A DNA stretch of 64,000 nucleotides from assembly GCF_014698115.1 (NCBI RefSeq), contig NZ_JACJSJ010000039.1:1-64000 (forward strand). The letters are read 5' to 3'. Under the pieces are notes generated by a model, which was given only the letters and a program-made list of their open reading frames with translations, did no database searches and was not told where the DNA came from. Both the position numbers and the translations under genes were made by a program. Below, piece by piece: positions 52,073 through 59,554 of the stretch. Source of the stretch: Nostoc sp. FACHB-973. Lineage in GTDB: Bacteria > Cyanobacteriota > Cyanobacteriia > Cyanobacteriales > Nostocaceae. Every line of letters starts with the position of its first letter. The first letter of the stretch is position 1.

Positions 52073-53512
52073 TTAAGAAATAGGCACCGCAACCGGAACC
52101 GTAAAATGAAACTCGCTACCCTGGTTTTTCCCCAAAGACTCAGCCCAAATTTTACCTCCTAAATTATCAATAATTCGCCGACAAATCGCCAAACCAAGTC
52201 CCGCACCACCTACAGTGCGTTGCAAAAATCCTTCTTCCTGATAAAAACGCTCAAAGATAGTTTCTAGGCGGTTCGGTTCAATCCCTCGACCTGTATCTGC
52301 AATAGTAACTTTTAACACAGATGATTTCTGGGGTTTTCCTAAGGCTGGGTCAACTTCTTCTCGATTCAAAAGGTCTGCGCGAATGGTGACTTGTCCGCTT
52401 TTATCAGTAAACTTACAGGCATTATCAAGTAACTTTGTTAAAACTTCAATCAGTCCTTCGCCATCTACCTGGATTGGCGGTAAGTGATGGGGCAATTCTA
52501 CGACAATTTTAGGCAATTTCTGTCGGTATTCGAGTCCGCTGAGGGCTAAATCTAGATATTCTTGAAGGGATATTGGCTCTAGTTGCCAGCGCACCAACCC
52601 GCCCTCTAAGCGAGATAAGGTAATAAAATCTTGGATTAGTTTACGCAAACGATCTGCATCGTCTAAAGCAGCTTGCAACATCGTCTGCTGCAAGTTAAGC
52701 GGCATTTGTGGTTCTGTAATTAAACTCTCTAAGCAAACGCGGATGGTAGACAAAGGAGTACGCAGTTCATGGCCAACGATCGCAATTAAGTTACTTTGAG
52801 TCCGCTCCAAGTCTACCAGCTGACGATTCAGAGTTTCTAAGTTGCGATAAGCTTGTGCCTGCATCAAAGCTACTCCAACCTGTGTAGCGATCGCTTCTAC
52901 TAAAGCTATATCATCTTCTGTCCACAAATGAGCCTCTGGCTGGTGCATTTCTAGCATTCCCAGCCAAGTCCCTTGATAGCAAATCGGTACTAACAAGCAA
53001 GCACGAATTTGCCAGCGCACCAATTGAGCTTTTAATTCTGGATGGGACTGTAAGCCAAAATCCTGGTTGATATCAGCAATAACTATAGTTTGTGATTGGT
53101 TTTTGCCCTGAGTTTGACTTGGCACTAAAGCAGTTTGAAATAGGGGATGACTTGCCAATGTCCAAACTTCCCCCTGCAAAGATGCCAATCCCGCAGGTGT
53201 TGACTCATAAGCAATTGGCTGGTTTTGACTACCTGGTTGATAAAGATAAACTAGACACCGACAATCGCTAAAAACTTGACCTAATTCTCTAACGGTAACA
53301 GTTAAAATCTCTTCTGGATTAAAAGAGCGGCGAATAGTAGTGGCGATCGCATTAATCAAACGTTCTTTTCGCTCTTTACTAGCTATGGTACGATAAGCTT
53401 TCAGTAGCCTGTATTGACTAGCTTGTAGATATGTGACTAAGCGGTTGGTAAATAGCCTGAAGTCAATTCCTAGTGTTTTATTTCTTGATGTCTGCACTTG
53501 CGATTCCCGCAA
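52073..53512 (-). CDS. GAF-domain histidine kinase, N-terminally shortened
   Basis: A GAF domain (about 55-220) precedes HisKA with phospho-acceptor His248 (IAIVGHELRTPLSTI) and a full HATPase domain with N-box ...LLDNACKFT, G1 IADTGRGI and G2 GGAGLGLAICRR. It closely resembles the C-terminal two thirds of the 669-residue kinase at 59555-61564. The TTG at 53512 is the only start; upstream the frame stays open for about 35 more codons with matching sequence (HTRPELAPKIRQAHRR) but has no start, and a stop closes it. So the gene appears to have lost its N-terminal DICT domain. Whether it is expressed is uncertain. Confidence 0.8.
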   Translation of the reverse strand: MRESQVQTSRNKTLGIDFRLFTNRLVTYLQASQYRLLKAYRTIASKERKERLINAIATTIRRSFNPEEILTVTVRELGQVFSDCRCLVYLYQPGSQNQPIAYESTPAGLASLQGEVWTLASHPLFQTALVPSQTQGKNQSQTIVIADINQDFGLQSHPELKAQLVRWQIRACLLVPICYQGTWLGMLEMHQPEAHLWTEDDIALVEAIATQVGVALMQAQAYRNLETLNRQLVDLERTQSNLIAIVGHELRTPLSTIRVCLESLITEPQMPLNLQQTMLQAALDDADRLRKLIQDFITLSRLEGGLVRWQLEPISLQEYLDLALSGLEYRQKLPKIVVELPHHLPPIQVDGEGLIEVLTKLLDNACKFTDKSGQVTIRADLLNREEVDPALGKPQKSSVLKVTIADTGRGIEPNRLETIFERFYQEEGFLQRTVGGAGLGLAICRRIIDNLGGKIWAESLGKNQGSEFHFTVPVAVPIS

Positions 53513-53639
53513 CAGTCGATAACGTCTGTGCGCTTGCCGGATTTTAGGGGCTAATTCCGGTCGGGTATGGAGCAGAATGCTTATGTAGCTGGCTTCTTTG
53601 TAGGAGTACCGAAGTAATTTTTAATCTAAAATTAGCACT

Positions 53640-54284
53640 TCAACCCGTCTTCATCAAACTTGATTCCGGCAAAATGACTCCGTTAAGGACGCAATGATGC
53701 AGATCTACCTGAGTCAGGTTTACTTCGGTGAAATCAACGCAACTCAGATCAGTTTTAAATAAAATAGCTTTGGCTAGATTGGCATAACTCAAGTCTGTAT
53801 TGCTTAAGTTTGCCCCAGTCAGGTCTGCACCACTGAGATTTGCCTTAGCCAAAAAGGCGCCACTCAGGTTGGCATAGCGCAAGTCTGCTCCAGCTAGGTT
53901 TGCACCACTAAGGTCTGCATCACGCAAATCTGCTAATCGTAAGTCTGCTTTCACAAGGTTTCCCTTGTGCAAGTCTGCTTTGCTGAGAGTTGCTCGGATC
54001 AAATTAGCAGCCTTGAGGTTTGCCCAGATGAGGTTCGCTCCACTCAAGTCAGTTCTCCAGAGAGCCGCAGCAGTCAAATTTGCTTCGATCAAGTTTGCTC
54101 CACGCAGGTTAGCATGAGATAAAGTCGCATTAGCCAAATTAGCTCTATCCAGATTTATTCCAGCTAGGCATACCTCGCTGAGGTTAGCCAAGTGCAAGCT
54201 TACCTGAGTAAAATTTCTCTCTCCTGCACAATAGCGCTTGAGTATTTGATCGGCATCCATACAGCCCGCCTTCCAAGTCTCCAT
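53640..54284 (-). CDS. Pentapeptide-repeat protein
   Basis: From about residue 32 to 200 the protein is built of A(N/D)Lxx repeats (for example LANATLSHANLRGANLIEA), some 30 units, which form a right-handed quadrilateral beta-helix. There is a short N-terminal helix region (DADQILKRYCAGERNF) typical of cyanobacterial members. Such proteins are abundant in cyanobacteria and mostly of unknown function. A start at the ATG at 54260 (MDADQI) is also likely. Confidence 0.85.
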   Translation of the reverse strand: METWKAGCMDADQILKRYCAGERNFTQVSLHLANLSEVCLAGINLDRANLANATLSHANLRGANLIEANLTAAALWRTDLSGANLIWANLKAANLIRATLSKADLHKGNLVKADLRLADLRDADLSGANLAGADLRYANLSGAFLAKANLSGADLTGANLSNTDLSYANLAKAILFKTDLSCVDFTEVNLTQVDLHHCVLNGVILPESSLMKTG

Positions 54285-54574
54285 TTCTCACCTGAAAATC
54301 AGAATATCTAATCGATCGCTGCTGGAAATATGTCTCATAGCAATTTTTGATTTTGGGGAAAGTAACCAGCGCCTGCTTCCAGCAACAGCGCAGCTGTGCC
54401 GAGTCTGCGATCGCCTTAAAATTCCACAACATTAAAAGTAGTTAACAATCTTTTACAATCTTGGTAAACAGATTAGTTATTTTTAAAAGCGATCGCAGCA
54501 ATTTTGTTAAGGTGGGCACTGTTTATACTTTTACGTTCTAGGCAGTGCCTACCCTACGTAGGAGCGACTAAGTT

Positions 54575-54699
54575 AGGGAACTCCAAGAAATAAATTATCC
54601 AATTTTGTGGGGTGGGCATCCTGCCCGCCCACTCCATAGGGCGGGCGAGACGCCCACCCCACAAGAGTTAATTGGATATTTTTTTATTTGGAAGTCCCT
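54575..54699. mobile_element. MITE-like element, copy B (AGGGACTTCC ends)
   Basis: Outer inverted arms of about 30 bases: AGGGAACTCCAAGAAATAAA on the left against AGGGACTTCCAAATAAAAAA read from the right. The centre is a second, GC-rich inverted repeat at 54605-54664, TTGTGGGGTGGGC with GCCCACCCCACAA and an inner GCCCGCCC/GGGCGGGC. Copy A at 15894-15995 shares the ends but has a different centre. It stops 7 bases short of the ocp stop codon and could serve as its terminator. Confidence 0.75.
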
Positions 54700-54706
54700 T
54701 ATTACT

Positions 54707-55669
54707 CTATTTACGTACTAAGTTCAAGAGTTCTTTAGGAGAAGCCAGCAAGTCAATCGCTACGAAGAAGATTTTGCCTTGGGGATCTAGCAAAAACCGC
54801 CATGCAATGTTCATCCCTACACTCGCACCGAACCAGGGGGTTTGGACTTTGCCGGTGACTTTAACTTGAGTATAGCCATCTTCCACTGGCTCAGATACAC
54901 CCCGTTCTGGCATCATTTTCAATCCCTGGCATTCTTCACGCATATAAGCGCGGATTGCCTCTTGACCAACAATTGGTCTTTCAAAGGGAGGTTGCAGGGC
55001 ACCTTCGGAGCTAAACAGAGCAACCGCACTGTCAAAGTCATTGGCGTTCATGTTGTTGATGTAGCCCAACACAGTAGGATTGTCGGTGCCCTCAATGGTA
55101 ACCTTAGTCCGAAATGCTTGTGCAATGGGAGGAGCCACAGGCTCTGAGACTTTTTTGTAACTACCAGGAGCGTTCGGGTCAAATCCCATACTAACTACGG
55201 TATTGCGTAGGATGGTGATTTGTTGACCTGGATCGGCACCTCGGATTGCTTGCAGCACTTGAGCAGCTTTAGAAGAAAGCTTGTAGCCCGGTGGTATGGG
55301 AGCGACAATTCCCTGAGCCATCCATTCTCCTAATTGATACCAAAAGCCCAATTTGATGTTTACGGTGAAGGATGCATAGGAACGGCAGATGGGAGTATCA
55401 GCACGGTTGGCCAAATCATACATCACTTGTGTCTGAGCATCAAAAGGCATCTGCTTAATTTGTTCCAAAAGCCCTTGGGCGAGGATCATGTTCGCAGCCC
55501 CCGGAGCAGCAACGGTAATCGATTTACCCATTTCGGTGTAGGCAAACCAAAGTAATGCTAGTTGATCTTCAGCGTTGAGCTGATTAAAAGATTCAATGAT
55601 AGATGGAACAATGTCAGCAACTAGGGTGCCGGGAAAGATATTTTGAGCCGACTGGAGGGTAAAAGACAT
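54707..55669 (-). CDS. ocp: Orange carotenoid protein (OCP1-type)
   Basis: Light-activated photoprotection protein that quenches phycobilisome energy; it binds a ketocarotenoid across two domains. The 320 residues comprise the helical N-terminal domain (about 15-165), a linker and the NTF2-like C-terminal domain (about 195-315). Carotenoid-contact residues are all in place: Tyr44, Trp110, Tyr203 and Trp290 (family numbering shifted by two in the second domain), plus Arg155 for the inter-domain bridge. The full two-domain form separates it from HCP and CTDH paralogues. The recovery protein gene (frp) is not adjacent. Confidence 0.95.
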   Translation of the reverse strand: MSFTLQSAQNIFPGTLVADIVPSIIESFNQLNAEDQLALLWFAYTEMGKSITVAAPGAANMILAQGLLEQIKQMPFDAQTQVMYDLANRADTPICRSYASFTVNIKLGFWYQLGEWMAQGIVAPIPPGYKLSSKAAQVLQAIRGADPGQQITILRNTVVSMGFDPNAPGSYKKVSEPVAPPIAQAFRTKVTIEGTDNPTVLGYINNMNANDFDSAVALFSSEGALQPPFERPIVGQEAIRAYMREECQGLKMMPERGVSEPVEDGYTQVKVTGKVQTPWFGASVGMNIAWRFLLDPQGKIFFVAIDLLASPKELLNLVRK

Positions 55670-56208
55670 AGCAGAAATTCCAAAAAGAAAATTACAGTTC
55701 TATCAAATGTGCAAACAACGGAGATGCCTTTGGCTGTTAGCAAAGGCACTCAACACTAACGACAAGACAATTACAGTTGCGATCGCTCTACCAAAGGCAC
55801 AGCAATTACTTCTGTTGTTTTAGATACTTAGATGTGAACAGACACTTAGGAAGTATTGCTCACGTTTCACGCATTTTTTGACTTTCTTTTGTGTCTTTAT
55901 GTAAAGAAATATAACAAATTTGTTACAAATAAGCAATACCTTTCTCAGCCACATAACGATAATTTTTATTTATATTTTTTATAAGTTTTACTTAAGTGAA
56001 TTAGACATAATTAAGAATTATTTGCAATGCCTGAAATCGTCACAATCCCACACTAGGACACAACGCTTCCTGAACAATCCGAAATCACCTATGTGCTTAG
56101 TACGGTTTTTACTACTTTTACTGGTGTGTCAAGCTGTTGCAAAAAATATTTACATTAATTTATATTAATTCACAAGTTTAGAAAAACAGCAAAAGCAAGG
56201 AGTAACAA
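55670..56208. other. Gene-free AT-rich spacer between ocp and the HLIP gene
   Basis: A plus-strand frame at 55920-56168 is an AT-rich chance frame with no ribosome binding site. The region should hold the divergent promoters of ocp and the HLIP gene. AAGGAG stands 8 bases before the HLIP ATG. Confidence 0.5.
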
Positions 56209-56421
56209 ATGACAGGTAGAGGCTTCACCATTAACGAACGGGGTCAACTCAACAGATTTGCTATTGAACCCAAAGTTTATGTAGATGAAACTCCAAGGGC
56301 TGGGTTTACAGAATATGCTGAAAAACTCAACGGGCGTTTGGCAATGATCGGTTTTGTCTCACTCATAGCCTTGGAAGTTCTGACCGGACATGGTTTAATT
56401 GGATGGCTAACAAGCCTTTAA
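56209..56421 (+). CDS. High light-inducible protein (HLIP/SCP)
   Basis: A 70-residue one-helix member of the LHC superfamily. The chlorophyll-binding helix carries the signature YAEKLNGRLAMIGFVSLIALE at about 44-64 (ExxNxR plus flanking glycine), preceded by a polar N-terminus. HLIPs sit in the thylakoid membrane, bind chlorophyll and carotenoid, and protect photosystem assembly under excess light. RBS AAGGAG. It is followed 64 bases later by a second small membrane protein gene in the same direction. Confidence 0.92.
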   Translation: MTGRGFTINERGQLNRFAIEPKVYVDETPRAGFTEYAEKLNGRLAMIGFVSLIALEVLTGHGLIGWLTSL

Positions 56422-56485
56422 ACAAGACGCTTGAAATTTCCGAATTTTCCTCAATTGACGAATACAACAACTTAGAGGCATAACT

Positions 56486-56725
56486 ATGAAAACTGATTTT
56501 GATTACCCCAGAAAAGATTTAATTGGACCAGTTGTTTTTAGACCTACTTTCAACAATTTTGAGACCATCAATGTGAATCAAGCCTGGTCATTGTTTTTCT
56601 CTGCTGGTCAAGACGATAATCGCCTGGGACAACAAATTGAATTAGGTAGGTTTTTTACCAACCTCTTAATCGCTGTTGGAGTAACTGGAATTATTTGGGC
56701 AATTTACTTCAGCCACTTAGCATGA
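56486..56725 (+). CDS. Small one-helix membrane protein next to HLIP
   Basis: A 79-residue protein with a conserved-looking polar N-terminal half (PRKDLIGPVVFRPTFNNFE) and one membrane helix at about 54-75. Before the helix NRLGQQIELGRFFTNLLIAV bears a distant likeness to the HLIP signature, but the ExxNxR residues are not all there. Probably it is co-transcribed with the HLIP gene and belongs to the same stress response; function unknown. A strong terminator follows. Confidence 0.65.
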   Translation: MKTDFDYPRKDLIGPVVFRPTFNNFETINVNQAWSLFFSAGQDDNRLGQQIELGRFFTNLLIAVGVTGIIWAIYFSHLA

Positions 56726-56754
56726 ACAACTTTGTTGATTTGTTGTCTGTAGTA

Positions 56755-56805
56755 ACTTCAACTGAAGTCTTGGTATCAAAACCCAAGACTTCAGTTGAAG
56801 TTTTT
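56755..56805 (+). terminator. Strong intrinsic terminator of the HLIP operon
   Basis: ACTTCAACTGAAGTCTTGG and its perfect 19-base complement enclose a 9-base loop and are followed by a T-tract, 30 bases after the stop codon. Confidence 0.88.
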
Positions 56806-56828
56806 AATTGATGTAAAAAAATATTAGC

Positions 56829-57101
56829 TTGGGAAAAAAGTTGATGTTAATCGGATTTGCAAATCTTCCCAATTTATCCCGCTATTGTGGATATGTAGGT
56901 CTAGAAGTAGCAGAAATTGTTGTCAAACACCTTGCTGTTCAAAGCAAAACTTATGTAATTCAAAATAGAAGAATATTAGTATATCAGCTTTTAAAATCTG
57001 GTCTGGATTCTCATACAGCCAATAGAATAATTACTGTACTGATATCGAGTCCGATTTTGCAATCAACAAACAAAAATCAGTGTGCGATTCATGAATGCTG
57101 A
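56829..57101 (+). CDS. Possible small hypothetical protein
   Basis: Up to 90 codons from a TTG at 56829, or 85 from the ATG at 56844 (MLIGFANLPNLS). It is separated from the HLIP operon by the terminator. Composition is protein-like (VGLEVAEIVVKHLAVQSK) but there is no clear ribosome binding site and no family I know. The 3' end runs up against an STRR run. Confidence 0.35.
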   Translation: MGKKLMLIGFANLPNLSRYCGYVGLEVAEIVVKHLAVQSKTYVIQNRRILVYQLLKSGLDSHTANRIITVLISSPILQSTNKNQCAIHEC

Positions 57102-57102
57102 G

Positions 57103-57238
57103 TAGGGGAGTGGGGAGTGAGGGGGATGAGGGAGCAGGGGAGGCAGAGGAGCAGGGGAGAAGTTGCTGGACTCTTTCCCCAGACCTCCGCACCTTTGCAC
57201 CTCTGCCTCTTACCCATGCCCAATTCCCAATTCCCAAA
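57103..57238. repeat. STRR run between converging genes
   Basis: GTGGGGAGTGAGGGGGATGA, AGCAGGGGAGGCAGAGG and CCCAATTCCCAATTCCC units fill the gap up to the trpE stop codon. Confidence 0.75.
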
Positions 57239-57239
57239 T

Positions 57240-58781
57240 TTAACGTAAACAGCGAATCGCCTCTAATAAACCTCTAGCTTTATTGAGTGTTTCTTCGTAT
57301 TCTTTCTCAGGTTCAGAATCAGCCACTAAACCTGCACCCGCTTGTACACTTACCGTGTTATTACGCACTACCATTGTGCGAATTGCTATAGCACTATTTA
57401 ATTGTCCTTCAAAATCATAATATCCATAAACACCAGAATAAACACCCCGGCGACTAGGCTCTAATTCGTGGATAATTTCCATTGCCCTAATCTTGGGTGC
57501 GCCGCTGACTGTACCTGCTGGGAAACAGGCTTTGAGTAAGTCCCATGCTGTTTTATCAAGTGCTAATTTACCCACAACATTGCTGACAATGTGCATTACA
57601 TGGGAGTAGCGTTCAACTACCATTAATTCATCAACTTTGACGCTACCACTTTGGCAAACACGCCCTAAATCGTTTCGTCCCAAATCAACAAGCATCACAT
57701 GTTCGGCAATTTCCTTAGGATCTTGGAGTAAATCCTGGGCAAAAGCTGTATCTTCTTGAGTGGTTTTCCCGCGTGGACGTGTCCCTGCAATTGGACGTAG
57801 AGTTGCGATCGCTCCACCATCTGGATCAGTTTCGGCTTTTACCATCACTTCGGGACTGGAACCGATGATTTGCCAATCTTGGAAGTGAAAATAAGCCATG
57901 TAAGGCGAAGGATTTATCTGACGTAGAGAACGGTAAAGAGCAAAGGGATCGCCTGTGTATGTTGTTGATAATCGCTGGGAAATAACTACTTGGAAAATGT
58001 CACCAGCTTTAATATAGTCTTTGGCTTTTTGGACGCTTGCACAAAAATCTGGGCGGGTAAAGTTACTGTTATATTCTTCTGCCCCTCTGCTCCTCTGCTC
58101 CTCTGCTCCTCTGCTCCCTGGCGGCTTCCATTCCAATCTAGTTTTTTGCGGTGATAGGGGGAGAGATAGCTTTTCGAGCATTTGGGTAACGCGATCGCCC
58201 GCTTGTTGATATGCTGCGTGTAAAGACGTTACATCTAACGTCTCTACATGACGTAAATCAGCATAGGCGATCGCCCAAATTTTCCGCTTCACCTGGTCAA
58301 AAATCAACAGGTGGTCTACTTGCATCCACAATCCATCGGGGATATTTCGCTCATCTGGTGGATGAATTGGTACACGCGGCTCAATCCAGCGAATCAATTC
58401 ATAGCCCCAAAACCCGAATAAACCGCCAATTCCTGGAGGTAGCTGTGGTAATTTTACTGGGTGATAAGGTGCTAAACATTCGGCTAAAGCTGTAAAAGGG
58501 TCGCCTGCAAAAACTACCTGCGAACCGTCGCGGTTGATTTGAGTCGTGCGATCGCCCCTTGCTTCCAAAACCCACAGCGGATCGCAACCCACCAAACTAT
58601 AGCGCCCAAGTTTTTCTCCACCTTCTATGGATTCCAACAAAAAGCTATAGGGCTGACCTGCACAGACTTTATACCAAGCAGATACTGGTGTATCTAAGTC
58701 TGCCACCCATTCCTGATATACCGGAACGAAGTTGCCTTGTACAGCTAGCTGAGAAAATTCAGAAAAATCGGGGAATACCAT
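57240..58781 (-). CDS. trpE: Anthranilate synthase component I
   Basis: It makes anthranilate from chorismate with the TrpG amidotransferase, the first step of tryptophan synthesis. The ATG at 58781 (MVFPDFSEF) is the real start; longer frames read STRR DNA. The N-terminal part contains the Trp feedback element (LLESIEGGEKLGRYSLVG) and the C-terminal chorismate domain shows FQVVISQRLS, RPIAGTRPRG, LLQDPKEIAEHVMLVDLGRNDLG and SGAPKIRAM. Two dispersed repeats lie inside the frame between these parts, encoding VETLDVTSLH and SRGAEEQR-SRGAEEYN. Both sit in the variable linker. psaD lies 187 bases upstream in the same direction. Confidence 0.95.
   Translation of the reverse strand: MVFPDFSEFSQLAVQGNFVPVYQEWVADLDTPVSAWYKVCAGQPYSFLLESIEGGEKLGRYSLVGCDPLWVLEARGDRTTQINRDGSQVVFAGDPFTALAECLAPYHPVKLPQLPPGIGGLFGFWGYELIRWIEPRVPIHPPDERNIPDGLWMQVDHLLIFDQVKRKIWAIAYADLRHVETLDVTSLHAAYQQAGDRVTQMLEKLSLPLSPQKTRLEWKPPGSRGAEEQRSRGAEEYNSNFTRPDFCASVQKAKDYIKAGDIFQVVISQRLSTTYTGDPFALYRSLRQINPSPYMAYFHFQDWQIIGSSPEVMVKAETDPDGGAIATLRPIAGTRPRGKTTQEDTAFAQDLLQDPKEIAEHVMLVDLGRNDLGRVCQSGSVKVDELMVVERYSHVMHIVSNVVGKLALDKTAWDLLKACFPAGTVSGAPKIRAMEIIHELEPSRRGVYSGVYGYYDFEGQLNSAIAIRTMVVRNNTVSVQAGAGLVADSEPEKEYEETLNKARGLLEAIRCLR
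58085..58116 (-). repeat. 8-base tandem repeat inside trpE
   Basis: Four units CTCTGCTC. Three units equal 24 bases, so the encoded protein has an 8-residue period (SRGAEEQR, SRGAEEYN). The same kind of GCAGGGGAGCAG run occurs in spacers at 27560 and 57130. Confidence 0.85.
58220..58247 (-). repeat. GTAGAGACG-type hairpin inside trpE
   Basis: GTAAAGACGTTA and TAACGTCTCTAC pair with one mismatch around a 4-base loop. It is a member of the AGAGACG hairpin family found in spacers at 9522, 29154 and 47137, here read in frame. Confidence 0.7.
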
Positions 58782-58794
58782 AAATAGCGAGGGG

Positions 58795-58975
58795 GTTGGG
58801 GATTGGGGATTGGGGATTGGGGATTGGGGATTGGGGATTGGGGATTGGGGATGGTGTATGGGGCATTGGTTATTCCCCTCATCTCCCACCCTGCGGGAAG
58901 CTAAAGCTACATCTCCCTCATCTCCCTCATCTCCAGTCCCCAGTCCCCAGTCCCCAGTCCCTAGTCCCTAGACAT
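58795..58975. repeat. STRR field upstream of trpE
   Basis: Eight or so direct heptamers GGGGATT, then CTCATCTCC and CCCAGTCCCC units. It fills nearly the whole psaD-trpE gap. Confidence 0.85.
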
Positions 58976-59387
58976 CATGAGTAGCTTTACCGCTGAACTT
59001 GAGTTGTGCGGGATTGGGGTTTTGCCCGATGCTGCGTGGGACGAAACGCACTTTTTCACGGCCTTCATTGACTTTTTCGGGGAAGACACCATCGGCTGGG
59101 TGAATTGCGGTGGTTTCTCCGTTGGGTAGAATCCGGTAAATTTTGTAGTCTGTAATCTTCAATTTCCGGAGTTGACCACCCAAAGCGATGCCTTGTTCTT
59201 TCCGAGCTAAGTACAGCAGGTTTTCGCCTTTGAGCGCAGTAGCTGCACCACCTGTAGGCAATTCAAATACTTGCTCTTTCGGGCTAGTCCAAGTGATAGC
59301 GTACTTTTCTTCCACTTCTGCTTTAGAAAGCAAGCCGCCAGTGTTGCCAGCAAATCGTGGCGTTTGTCCAGAGAGTGTTTCAGCCAT
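58968..59387 (-). CDS. psaD: Photosystem I subunit II (PsaD)
   Basis: Stromal (cytoplasmic-face) subunit of photosystem I that docks ferredoxin. From the ATG at 59387 (MAETLSGQTPRFAGNTGGL) it has 139 residues, the usual cyanobacterial length. The conserved stretch EKYAITWTSPKEQVFELPTG, the basic ferredoxin-docking LRKLKITDYKIYRI and KVRFVPRSIGQNPNP are all present. No membrane helix, as expected. The gene precedes trpE on the same strand. Confidence 0.96.
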   Translation of the reverse strand: MAETLSGQTPRFAGNTGGLLSKAEVEEKYAITWTSPKEQVFELPTGGAATALKGENLLYLARKEQGIALGGQLRKLKITDYKIYRILPNGETTAIHPADGVFPEKVNEGREKVRFVPRSIGQNPNPAQLKFSGKATHDV

Positions 59388-59459
59388 AAAGTGTTCTCTC
59401 AACGTTTTTAGGGCATACTAACATCGTAACCAGGATCATATTGCGATCGCGTTATAGAC

Positions 59460-59552
59460 TGTAACAGTTTTTAGTGATTGGGCATTGGGCATTGGTTATT
59501 TCTCCCCCTGCCTCCCCTGCCTCCCCTGCTCCCTCATCTCCCCATCCCCCAT
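59460..59552. repeat. STRR run between histidine kinase and psaD
   Basis: GATTGGGCATTGGGCATTGG, then CTGCCTCCCCTGCCTCCC units. It lies 3' to the histidine kinase gene and 5' to psaD. Confidence 0.75.
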
Positions 59553-59554
59553 AA

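Noticed and set aside
55920..56168. Plus-strand frame of 82 codons
   Set aside because: AT-rich chance frame in a promoter region, no ribosome binding site.
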